This document shows, one piece after another, positions 7,341 to 13,163 of a stretch of DNA of 13,163 bases. A program made the position numbers and the translations under genes. Under the pieces are notes generated by a model, which had not been told where the DNA came from, made no database searches, and worked only from the letters and a program-made list of their open reading frames with translations. Numbering within the stretch: the first letter of the stretch is position 1; each line of letters begins with the position of its first letter. Source of the DNA: Acidobacteriaceae bacterium (GTDB taxonomy: Bacteria; Acidobacteriota; Terriglobia; Terriglobales; Acidobacteriaceae). The stretch covers positions 1 through 13,163 of the forward strand of contig PLKU01000393.1 of assembly GCA_003140705.1 (NCBI GenBank), read 5' to 3'.

Positions 7341-8369
7341 CTACGCCGGTGTAACCTCCCCGTCGATGTCCCATAGGTCTTCCCAGGTCTGCCCTTCTTT
7401 CCACAGAAAGACCTGGCCCTTGATCAACCGGCAATTGCGGTCAACGGCCGCAATCTGATGCATTTCCTCGCCTGTCAGCGGATCGCCGGCCCCACCTTCA
7501 AGATTGGCGCGATAGTGGTTGATCGAAAATGGAATTGGCGTCTGTCCCCGCTGCACTGCCCACTTGATGCAAATCACAGCTGGATGAATCCCGTGCGCCC
7601 GGGCAATCTTCACAATCACTGGATCCTCAGTCGGAGAAGTGTCTTCCGGAGTACGGTCGCGCTCAGGCCGTCCCGGCGATCCGATGGGGCAATAACCGAT
7701 GGGGTGAATGCCGTTCTCAACAACAAACTGGAATAGTTCCGGCTGCTGAAAATGCGGGTGCAGTTCCATCTCGTTCACGGCCGGCTTGATGCGAGAGTCC
7801 CGCAGCACAAGCTTCAGCTTGGGGATGGTCATGTTGGAGGTGCCAATATGCCGAACCAATCCCAGGTCCACCAGCTCTTCCATCTTGCGCCACGTCTTCA
7901 TAAAATCGGCGTGAATGTAGGGCTTGGAATCCGCGCTGCGCGAACTCACATCGCAGCCCGGCAGATGAAAATTGGGAAATGGCCAATGAACGAGGTAAAG
8001 ATCGAGATACTTCAGGCGAAGATCGCCCATCGACTGCTGGCACGACGGGATAACATCGTCCTCAGCGTGTTTGTCGTTCCACAGCTTCGACGTGACCCAA
8101 AGTTCCTCGCGATTGATTCCGTTACGACGAACCGCCTCGAGCGCCGCCCCAACTTCCGGTTCGTTTCCATAGACTGACGCGCAATCGAAATGACGGTAGC
8201 CAACCGCCGCTGCACCTTCGACTGCCTCGGCAACCTGGCTTGGGCTCACGTGATCTGATCCAAACGTCCCCAGGCCTACAGCCGGCATCGTCAATCCGGT
8301 GTACAGCCTCCGTTGGGGAATCGATGCCGGATCAACGACAGGCGATCTGCTCTTGCTTTCCGTGTTCAT
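7341..8369 (-). CDS. Aldo/keto reductase
   Basis: This 342-residue NAD(P)-dependent oxidoreductase has the AKR (beta/alpha)8 fold. The catalytic tetrad is visible as D62 and Y67 in FDCASVYGNE, K95 in WVTSKLW and H128 in LVHWPF. Further family blocks are VRHIGTSNMTIPKL, VNEMELHPHFQQPEL and VICIKWAVQRGQTPIPFS. The usual IPKS cofactor motif reads IPFS, losing the lysine that contacts the NADPH 2'-phosphate in well-studied members, while the downstream arginine (HYRANLEG) is kept. Cofactor preference may therefore differ. ATG 8369 follows GCGGAAAG. The gene precedes the mutarotase and fucosidase genes in the same direction but an operator lies between, so it may be transcribed separately. A role in oxidising or reducing the released sugar is plausible but unproven. 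Confidence 0.88.
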   Translation of the reverse strand: MNTESKSRSPVVDPASIPQRRLYTGLTMPAVGLGTFGSDHVSPSQVAEAVEGAAAVGYRHFDCASVYGNEPEVGAALEAVRRNGINREELWVTSKLWNDKHAEDDVIPSCQQSMGDLRLKYLDLYLVHWPFPNFHLPGCDVSSRSADSKPYIHADFMKTWRKMEELVDLGLVRHIGTSNMTIPKLKLVLRDSRIKPAVNEMELHPHFQQPELFQFVVENGIHPIGYCPIGSPGRPERDRTPEDTSPTEDPVIVKIARAHGIHPAVICIKWAVQRGQTPIPFSINHYRANLEGGAGDPLTGEEMHQIAAVDRNCRLIKGQVFLWKEGQTWEDLWDIDGEVTPA

Positions 8370-8390
8370 CGTTGCTTTCCGCCGAAAAGA

Positions 8391-8420
8391 ATGTTACCCC
8401 TAACGACACCGCCCGTGCAA
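8391..8420 (-). promoter_or_regulatory. Candidate promoter of the aldo/keto reductase
   Basis: On the minus strand TTGCAC (8420-8415) and TAACAT (8396-8391) are separated by 18 bp, and the predicted transcript would start about 15 bases before the ATG. The match to a housekeeping sigma promoter is fair. It lies in the 121-bp gap after the phosphatase stop, where no terminator is apparent. Confidence 0.4.
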
Positions 8421-8490
8421 TCGGACCACAAATGGAAGAGTCCTTAGGCACCTCAGCAATATGGCGGCCCCGGCAATGAAGGAACCGCGC

Positions 8491-9240
8491 TTACCCTTCC
8501 GCTCGCACCAGCAAACAAGTGATGTTGTCATGGCCGCCAGCTTTCTTCGCGGCCTCGACAAGTCGGGTGCACAGGTCCCGCAACGAGGCGCCACCAGCAG
8601 CACCGGCCCGGAGCAAGGACTCAATCTCGGCGTCGGAGAGTTCACGCGTCAGTCCGTCGGAGGAGAGTAGAAATAGGTCGCCCGGTTCAGCTTCAAGTTC
8701 AAAGATATCCGGCGTCACTTGGCTTTGAGTTCCGAGAGCGCGCGTGATCACGTTTCTGAGTGGAGATCGCAAGGCCTCGGAGTGTGTCATTCGGCCTAAC
8801 CTGACCTGCTCCTCGACGAGCGAGTGGTCCAGAGTGACCTGTTCCAAGCGTCCATTTCGGTAACGGTAACAGCGGCTGTCCCCTATGTTGAGCACCCAGA
8901 CTCGACGCTCTTCTGCCACCAGCCCCACCAAAGTGGTACCCATGCCACTTAGCTTATTGTTGCGCTGAGAGCGGGAGAAGATGACAGCATTGGCAGCGCT
9001 CAGGGCCTGCTCAGCCACAATCGGAGGCGTCACATCCTGGGCGCGGCCGCTGAGGAGACGCAGGACTTCGTCGACCGCAAGGGAACTGGCTATCTCTCCT
9101 GCAGCCGCGCCACCCATGCCGTCACAGACGACATAGACTCCGTGCTCGACGGAGTAGCCGAATGCATCTTCGTTCGACGGACGTTTGCGACCACGATCGG
9201 AAACCGCCGCAGCGGTGTAATTGACTACAGCGGAAGCCAA
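8491..9240 (-). CDS. PP2C-family serine/threonine protein phosphatase (Stp/PrpC type)
   Basis: This 249-residue soluble phosphatase removes phosphate from Ser/Thr residues of proteins, usually opposing a Hanks-type kinase. All metal-site motifs are present: SDRGRKRPSNEDAF (14-27), CDGMGGAAAGE (39-49), MGTTLVG (100-106), IGDSRCYRYR (119-128), LDHSLVEEQV (137-146), SSDGLT (193-198) and GGHDNIT (235-241). TTG 9240 is chosen because GGGAG lies 6-7 bases upstream and the conserved fold begins ten residues later. The longer reading from 9384 would add 48 unconserved residues and overlap the upstream gene by 80 bp. It follows the secreted-protein gene with a 64-bp gap, so both may be co-transcribed. 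No kinase gene is in the window. Confidence 0.93.
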   Translation of the reverse strand: MASAVVNYTAAAVSDRGRKRPSNEDAFGYSVEHGVYVVCDGMGGAAAGEIASSLAVDEVLRLLSGRAQDVTPPIVAEQALSAANAVIFSRSQRNNKLSGMGTTLVGLVAEERRVWVLNIGDSRCYRYRNGRLEQVTLDHSLVEEQVRLGRMTHSEALRSPLRNVITRALGTQSQVTPDIFELEAEPGDLFLLSSDGLTRELSDAEIESLLRAGAAGGASLRDLCTRLVEAAKKAGGHDNITCLLVRAEG

Positions 9241-9304
9241 GGAGAATCTCCCATCGACCAGTTTACACGGGCCAGGACAGGCCGTGAATCCAGATGCCCC
9301 AGGA

Positions 9305-10672
9305 TCAGCGGCCAGTTTGGTTACGCTTGGGCTCCTCCAGTGGCTGCGGCGCAGGAAGGTCAAATACCTCGATTGCCCCAGCATTCAGCACCGCCACTCG
9401 CCTGCCGGACGGAGAAATGGCTACATTCCCTCCTGCATCAAGGGCCGGGCTTACAGGTGCTTCAAGAGCCACCTTGCCGTTAGCCGCATCGAAGACCCTG
9501 ACCAGCTGCCCTTTCACGTCTTCTCGGTCGATGGGCTGATAGGCGTTGACCGCATGGGAAATGGCCAGAGTTTCTTCTGCAAGCCTGGAGCCATCATGCC
9601 CCATCACTAAAAGCGGCCAGATTGCCACCGCTGAAGTGGAATCCTCCCAAATGCGGTGACCATCCGTGTCCATAGCCACCAGCTTGCGCCCGCCCTCCCC
9701 ATCGCAAGCCGTAACCAGCAATTCCCGTTGTGAGACAAAGTCAAAAGCAGGGGAGCAGCTCGAGTTCACTCGTCCCAGAATCTTGCTCCCGCCGCTGAAG
9801 TAGTTCAGGTTGATCAACCACTGCTGTCCCGTGCCGCGTAAGCTCTCCAGGTATCCATCAGAGTTGATGGGAAGATGAACTGTTGCGGGGACGCGGCTCA
9901 CCAGCATCACCCGGCCGGACTCACGGTGCAAAATCCGCAGAACCAAGTCCTTCTTTTCGCCGGGCTCCTCCCCATCCACAGCAACATTCGCCTTGGCGGA
10001 GTCGGGACTGGGTACCTGGCCTGGCTTTGTTTCAGTCGTTGCAGGCTCCCGCGAGTTGGTCACCATAAACTGCTCTGCAGGATCAAGCTCGAGCCAAAGC
10101 AATGTCCCAGGGAACTGGAGCAGTGGCTTCAGTTCCAGCTTGGCGTCGCCTTCTTGCAGACTCTCTCGATCACGCAGCAGGAAGTGGCCATCCTTAAGCA
10201 TCCACAGGTAGCGCACACGGTCGTGCACGGTCCACAAGGCTTCTGACTCGACCTTGCCCTCAGGCAGTGAAACGACTACGGCGCGAATCTGGCGCTCGTT
10301 TCCATCACTGGCCCCCTGCTCACGACGTATAAGTCCCGGTACGCGAAAAGTGAAAAGGAGTCGGTCGTCACTAAGAAAGTCCAATGAAGCCTGGCTGATG
10401 CGTGCCCCCAAATAGTCCGGGCTTGGCGCCGTGAATCCAATCGGTTCCACGGGGATAGTGAGCGAGGGCGGCAGCGAGGGCTTATCGGGAAACCGATCGG
10501 AAAGCGCGCGTTCCTTTGATTTGCGGGGCTGGCCAGCGTCGGACGGGGCGGTCGCCAACGAGACGTTTGCCTGTGCCCACGCCATCGGCAAGGCGCACAG
10601 CAACACTCCGGCAATCGCCAGACTCAGTCTCGCACTCTTTCCAAACTCTGCCCCCGGAAGCCAATTCACCAT
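9305..10672 (-). CDS. Secreted protein of unknown function, probable beta-propeller-like repeats
   Basis: I do not recognise a named family. The 455-residue product starts with a clear Sec signal peptide: KSARLSLAIAGVLLCALPMAWA then QA, with cleavage near residue 33. The mature part has repeated strand-like segments of the kind seen in propeller or PQQ/WD-like proteins: LDFLSDDRLLFTFRV, VVVSLPEGKVESE, YLWMLKDGHFLLRD, LVAMDTDGHRIWED, LVRVFDAANGKVAL and VAISPSGRRVAVLNAGAIEVFDL. A proline/charge-rich linker lies mid-protein (TETKPGQVPSPDSAKA). ATG 10672 is chosen because it places the signal peptide at the N-terminus, although the ribosome site is weak. The frame is open further upstream (ATG 10813), but those codons derive from an IS66 tnpC gene. 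It precedes a PP2C phosphatase, with no functional link evident from sequence. Confidence 0.75.
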   Translation of the reverse strand: MVNWLPGAEFGKSARLSLAIAGVLLCALPMAWAQANVSLATAPSDAGQPRKSKERALSDRFPDKPSLPPSLTIPVEPIGFTAPSPDYLGARISQASLDFLSDDRLLFTFRVPGLIRREQGASDGNERQIRAVVVSLPEGKVESEALWTVHDRVRYLWMLKDGHFLLRDRESLQEGDAKLELKPLLQFPGTLLWLELDPAEQFMVTNSREPATTETKPGQVPSPDSAKANVAVDGEEPGEKKDLVLRILHRESGRVMLVSRVPATVHLPINSDGYLESLRGTGQQWLINLNYFSGGSKILGRVNSSCSPAFDFVSQRELLVTACDGEGGRKLVAMDTDGHRIWEDSTSAVAIWPLLVMGHDGSRLAEETLAISHAVNAYQPIDREDVKGQLVRVFDAANGKVALEAPVSPALDAGGNVAISPSGRRVAVLNAGAIEVFDLPAPQPLEEPKRNQTGR

Positions 10673-10704
10673 CAATGTGTATTCTCGCCGATGAGGCCCG
10701 TTTT

Positions 10705-10721
10705 GGGGAGTGACACTCCCC
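10705..10721. repeat. Perfect palindrome at the IS66/secreted-protein junction
   Basis: GGGGAGTGACACTCCCC has 8-bp perfect arms about one central base. It lies 32 bp before the chosen start of the secreted-protein gene and exactly where recognisable IS66 coding sequence ends. It could be a regulator binding site or a scar of the deletion; it has no T-run and is not a normal terminator. Confidence 0.5.
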
Positions 10722-11012
10722 CCCTCGCATGGCAGATGTTCGGGCAGCGGCTTGCGTCGGGATCTCGTCTTAGGTTCCGCAGCCGGTGTCACCCGATCAC
10801 CAGCGGCTTCCATCTCGGCTTGCGAGGACTCCAGCTCTTCCAGATGAAGTTCAAGCTGTTCGAGCTGAATAACGATCTTCTCGCTTTTGACGCCCCTGCG
10901 CTGCAGCTTCTCGATGACCAGCTTCAGATGCTCAATCTGCTCGCTGCTTGAACGCAGTTGCTCATCTTGTTGGGACAGTGTCTGGCGATGGGAATCGAGC
11001 TCAGTCTGCAGC
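10722..11012 (-). pseudogene. tnpC: IS66 TnpC (transposase) N-terminal fragment
   Basis: In the frame one step from tnpA, the sequence reads ELDSHRQTLSQQDEQLRS, EQIEHLKLVIEKLQRRG, SEKIVIQLEQLELHLEELE, and KTRSRRKPLPEHLP. This is the coiled-coil and linker region that opens IS66 transposases. About 95 codons remain. There is no ATG, GTG or TTG in frame from the upstream TGA (11015-11013) down to ATG 10813. At about 10722 the similarity stops, and the frame runs without a stop into the secreted-protein gene. The DDE catalytic domain is entirely gone. Confidence 0.8.
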
Positions 11013-11337
11013 GATCAGGAAACTCGATGTGTATCGAGCCGCCTGGAGCCGGCGGTTCCTTCGCATCAACCTGACCTGTGGCGCCGGTCGCCACGCAGGC
11101 AGCAGACAACATGACTGGAACAAACCCCGTCGGTCCCGACGAAGGTTCGTTCAGTTCGCCCCGCTTCAGGGCACGACGCCACTTGAACAACTGGTTCGCG
11201 TTCACACCATGCGCACGAGCCCCCAGCGCCACACTCGCACCCGGCTCGAACGTCAGCTCCGCAATCCGCCGCTTCTCCGACGCCGTTCGCCACCTGCGAA
11301 CGCGACGCGCAACTCCATCTTCCTCAGCGACACCCAT
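10924..11337 (-). pseudogene. tnpA: IS66 TnpA (OrfA), C-terminus replaced
   Basis: The frame encodes the IS66 accessory protein with a helix-turn-helix: VRRWRTASEKRRIAELTFEPG, then ARAHGVNANQLFKWRRALKRGEL (about residues 13-60). The late motif GSIHIEFP (about 99-106) is also present. Directly after this the normal tail is missing and the frame continues as CRLSSIPIARHCPNK, which is tnpC sequence read out of frame, ending at 10924. A non-functional remnant is the best reading, since its partners are lost. Confidence 0.8.
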
Positions 11338-11365
11338 GACGGCATACTCGGCTTCGAAGCCAGAC

Positions 11366-11396
11366 TCATGCCAGAGGGGAACTCGGGACGCTTACG
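11366..11396 (-). repeat. IS66 terminal inverted repeat (single surviving end)
   Basis: Read from 11396 leftwards the strand begins GTAAGCGTCCCGAGTTCCCC; GTAAGCG is the hallmark end of IS66 elements. The tnpA ATG lies 59 bp inside. No partner copy is visible in the window. Confidence 0.65.
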
Positions 11397-11397
11397 T

Positions 11398-11502
11398 TAA
11401 TTCGCGACATCGGGCCAACGCATCGCTTCACGCAGAATCTTGATCGGCCAGGCAATTGACTTTTGCTGGGCAAGTGATTTAGCCGTGTCCGTTGGTGGAT
11501 GT
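11398..11502 (-). pseudogene. Possible 3' remnant of an unidentified gene beside the IS66 end
   Basis: A 34-codon frame ends in TAA two bases outside the IS66 end and reads TAKSLAQQKSIAWPIKILRE followed by AMRWPDVAN. Composition looks protein-like, and a TGA lies in frame just upstream (11505-11503). I do not recognise the family. It may be the tail of a gene disrupted before or by the insertion, or chance. Confidence 0.2.
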
Positions 11503-11751
11503 CAGCGCTTTGCATCTAGTTCAGCTTTGGATCTCTAGCTTTTGCCGCACCGGATTCGCTTCAGGAATTGAGCGAGTTGCTTGTTCGCCCGATTGCCGGA
11601 TTTGCAATCCGTCTCTCATTCCATTCAAGGCCAAGACCTGCGCCTGGCACAATTCACTATGGGCTCAATAAGCACCTGATTCTTGAACTTGAATGCTCAG
11701 GTATGGGCCAGTTGACGTAAACAGAAGAGATGAGAAGGTCTTCGCACCTAA
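11503..11751. other. Non-coding stretch, no gene seen
   Basis: No convincing ORF, tRNA or strong promoter is visible here. The only local structure is a weak pair of nested short repeats around GGATTTGCAATCC (near 11598). It separates the IS66 scar from the stop codon of the J-domain/winged-helix gene and shows no T-tailed terminator for it. Confidence 0.5.
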
Positions 11752-12405
11752 TCATGCTCGTTTGCGGCGATCTCCGCCAAGGCGCCTGTCTTGTGCCTCA
11801 TTTATCGACATCGGCAAGAATTTCAGATCTCGCTGGGTTCCGGGCTCATTGATGGCGTATAGTCCGGCACCATCAGTCGGCATTCCATTCCGAGCCGGAA
11901 CGCTCCTGCGATGCCTTTCTACGAAGTCCACTCCTTCCACTGTCAACGTAAGTTCGGAGTTGTCGGCACGGTTGATATATCCCTTCTTTTGAAGGTACCA
12001 AATCGTAAATTCCATGTAATCTCGGGAAATTCCCAAGCGCGTTGTAACTTCCTTTAGTGAGACTTCCGGAGCGTCAGGGTCTGTGCGGCGCCGAACATAT
12101 AACATTGCCAGCACCGCCAACCGCCGATTCACCTCACTCTCGAAGTTGTCCATAAAGCGAATCCAGTCCGATGACTGATCCGGCTCGGATACCTCCGCTG
12201 GGCAAGCTTCGTCGTATTTGGCGCGGCGCTCCGGACTGGACAATACCTCATAGGCTTGTTGCAGGCGCAAGAACTTGCCAGCATCGCCAGTCTCCAGGTT
12301 GTCCGGACCAAAGCGTGCCGCAAGAATCCGGTAAACACCGTGGATTATCTCGGGCTCAGCATTGGGGCTGATTTGAAAGAACTCGTAATGATTCGGGTGT
12401 TTCAA
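11752..12405 (-). CDS. J-domain-like protein fused to a winged-helix domain
   Basis: This 217-residue protein has two parts. Residues 5-67 look like a DnaJ J domain: NHYEFFQISPNAEPEIIHGVYR, then ARFGPDN, then FLRLQQAYEVLSSPERRAKYDE. The HPD tripeptide that activates Hsp70 reads GPD (33-35), so the usual DnaK stimulation should be weak or absent. Residues about 90-165 look like a winged helix: VNRRLAVLAMLYVRRR, VSLKEVTTRLGISRDYMEFTIWYL and KGYINRADNSELTLTVEGVDFV. The tail is basic (DRRLGGDRRKRA). TTG 12405 is chosen because GAGGA sits six bases upstream and the J domain begins at once. It may be a DNA-binding regulator or an adaptor rather than a chaperone; the partner is unknown. Stand-alone transcription is likely. 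Confidence 0.75.
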   Translation of the reverse strand: MKHPNHYEFFQISPNAEPEIIHGVYRILAARFGPDNLETGDAGKFLRLQQAYEVLSSPERRAKYDEACPAEVSEPDQSSDWIRFMDNFESEVNRRLAVLAMLYVRRRTDPDAPEVSLKEVTTRLGISRDYMEFTIWYLQKKGYINRADNSELTLTVEGVDFVERHRRSVPARNGMPTDGAGLYAINEPGTQRDLKFLPMSINEAQDRRLGGDRRKRA

Positions 12406-12489
12406 TCTTTTCCTCAGAAGAAACGCTTCTTTTGTTTCAGGATATCGCGGGTTCTCCCAGGCGCAACCGCAATCATGATGTTAGCTATC

Positions 12490-12771
12490 CTATCGCAAAT
12501 TGACGAGAGCGTGATCCACTCGGAGCATTGGGCATAGAAGCCACGTGAAGATGTGAACCAGAGGGCAGTGTCCTGATAGTGCGTTACTGTGGCTTTGATG
12601 GGCAACGTTTATCGTTTGGCTGTCAGCGCTTGTGTCGAAGGTGTCCATCATGGAGGCTATCCATATGACTAATAAGATAGCCACGACCAGAACAGTGAAA
12701 CCGAGGAACTCAACGACGAGAATGGCCCAGTGGTTCATTTGCGCAATCGTAGCAGGATTAGGAGTCGCCAA
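12490..12771 (-). CDS. Small hypothetical protein with one membrane segment (doubtful)
   Basis: The 93-residue frame starts at TTG 12771 behind AAGGATTTTGGAG, a plausible ribosome site. A strong hydrophobic helix, AILVVEFLGFTVLVVAILLV and on to WIAS, covers residues about 16-41. The remaining half (INVAHQSHSNALSGHCPLVH and beyond) shows no domain and may not be natural coding sequence; a frame error or decayed end near 12620 is possible. It overlaps the end of the zinc-finger frame by 37 bp. No family recognised. Confidence 0.32.
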   Translation of the reverse strand: MATPNPATIAQMNHWAILVVEFLGFTVLVVAILLVIWIASMMDTFDTSADSQTINVAHQSHSNALSGHCPLVHIFTWLLCPMLRVDHALVNLR

Positions 12772-13016
12772 ACTCCAAAATCCTTCGTTGGTTTCCGAGA
12801 GGCTTCGTGCGTTTGAGTGATTCTTAATGAATTGGATGGTTTCTGAGGGGACGAATGTCGCGGAGGCATGAACCTGAGATGGTGCTCTTTGGCGCTCAAT
12901 TTGCGCTCAGCGTGAGGCTCAGAACAAAAATTGCCACTCTTCATTGCACACTTTTGCATCGGCATCGCTCCGCAAACAGGACACTCGAATTCCAGCGCAG
13001 AATCATCCGCGTCCAT
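12735..13016 (-). CDS. Small zinc-finger protein
   Basis: The N-terminal half of this 93-residue frame has a compact metal-binding motif: FECPVCGAMPMQKC, then GNFCSEPHAERKLSAKE. The ligands would be C12, C15, C23 and H35. The pattern CPxCGAxPxxxC...PHxxR is that of small zinc fingers found in bacterial and phage proteins, usually taken as nucleic-acid or protein binding. ATG 13016 is used; only a weak purine stretch precedes it. The C-terminal half is basic and without a motif, and its last 37 bp overlap the next leftward small frame. Real function unknown. Confidence 0.55.
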   Translation of the reverse strand: MDADDSALEFECPVCGAMPMQKCAMKSGNFCSEPHAERKLSAKEHHLRFMPPRHSSPQKPSNSLRITQTHEASRKPTKDFGVWRLLILLRLRK

Positions 13017-13077
13017 CCCAACTGTTTACAGCGATGATGGGGATAATAGATAGCCCCTTTTGACCATGAGGATCAGA

Positions 13078-13107
13078 TTGCGCTCTTAGGGTGATTTTCG
13101 GTAAAAT
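13078..13107 (+). promoter_or_regulatory. Candidate rightward promoter near the right edge
   Basis: TTGCGC (13078-13083) and TAAAAT (13102-13107) are 18 bp apart, a good sigma-70-like arrangement. The -10 is part of an inverted repeat ATTTT-CGGT-AAAAT (13094-13107). A transcript would begin about ten bases before ATG 13125. Confidence 0.35.
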
Positions 13108-13124
13108 ACGCCCTAGACATACAA

Positions 13125-13163
13125 ATGGCTGAACAGTGCTTCAAGAAGAAAGACTCCGATCCG
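13125..13163 (+). CDS. Possible start of a rightward gene, cut by the window edge
   Basis: Thirteen codons (MAEQCFKKKDSDP) are visible before the sequence ends. The call rests on the promoter-like sequence upstream and the open frame. There is no clear ribosome site, so the message would have a very short leader. No family can be assigned. Confidence 0.3.
   Translation, partial: MAEQCFKKKDSDP

Larger units (their letters stand above)
10722..11396 (-). mobile_element. IS66-family insertion sequence remnant, internally deleted
   Basis: One end is preserved at 11396, where the minus strand begins GTAAGCGTCCCGAG, the terminal sequence typical of IS66 elements. Then come tnpA and, after an internal deletion, an N-terminal piece of tnpC. 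All of tnpB, the start of tnpC and the last two-thirds or more of tnpC are absent, and no matching GTAAGCG end is found near 10722. The element should be immobile. With one end lost, the target duplication (8 bp is usual for the family) cannot be tested. Confidence 0.8.

Noticed and set aside
9241..9384. Longer PP2C start at 9384
   Set aside because: It would add 48 residues with no conservation and overlap the upstream gene; TTG 9240 has a ribosome site and fits the family length.
12416..12430. AGAAG-AAACG-CTTCT hairpin in the J-gene leader
   Set aside because: Five-bp A/T-rich arms overlapping the ribosome site region; such short repeats arise easily by chance.
12414..12605. 63-codon leftward frame just before the J-domain gene
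   Set aside because: TTG start without a clear ribosome site, no recognisable domain, and overlap with another doubtful frame; codon composition is reasonable, so it is kept only as an observation.
13036..13060. GGGG...CCCCTTTT as a terminator
   Set aside because: Only a 4-bp stem with an 11-base loop, and no rightward gene precedes it.

Overview
The window looks like chromosome from a soil-type heterotroph, most likely an Acidobacteriota (Terriglobia) relative. This assignment is inferred from protein style, moderately high GC, frequent TTG/GTG starts, an IS66 remnant and the carbohydrate gene mix; no rRNA or other marker gene is present. I see no tRNA, rRNA or CRISPR array.

Region A (1-5114) is a sugar-acid catabolic cluster. 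A major-facilitator (MFS) sugar-acid transporter runs leftwards off the window. Divergent from it is a three-gene rightward set: an IlvD/Edd dehydratase of the YjhG/YagF (D-xylonate dehydratase) type, an FAH-fold 2-keto-3-deoxy-pentonate dehydratase-like enzyme overlapping it by GTGA, and a GntR/FCD regulator. Together they suggest uptake of an aldonate and two successive dehydrations towards 2-oxoglutarate semialdehyde (Weimberg-type route). The sugar dehydrogenase and semialdehyde dehydrogenase would have to be elsewhere. The shared promoter region has overlapping -10 elements and an inverted repeat. The dehydratase lacks any ATG/GTG/TTG where family homology says it should start.

Region B (5152-8369, leftward) is a fucoside/sugar module: an aldo/keto reductase with its own promoter, then an RbsD/FucU-like sugar mutarotase and a GH29 alpha-L-fucosidase with a Tat-like signal. 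A perfect 16-bp LacI-type palindrome lies just before the mutarotase; no LacI gene is in the window.

Region C (8491-10672, leftward) holds a secreted protein of unknown function, probably a beta-propeller, followed by a PP2C phosphatase with a TTG start.

Region D (about 10722-11502) is a decayed IS66 element. One terminal repeat and tnpA remain, tnpB and most of tnpC are deleted, and the tnpC remnant is in frame with the downstream secreted-protein gene. A 17-bp palindrome sits at that junction.

Region E (11503-13163) starts with about 250 bp holding no gene. Then come a J-domain/winged-helix protein whose HPD motif reads GPD, a doubtful small membrane ORF, a small zinc-finger protein, and the first codons of a possible rightward gene at the right edge.

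The most unusual items are the non-canonical start of the YjhG-type gene, the IS66-to-secreted-protein in-frame junction, the HPD-less J/winged-helix protein, and the LacI-type operator in front of the fucose genes. I do not see a clearly new multi-gene defence or mobile system.
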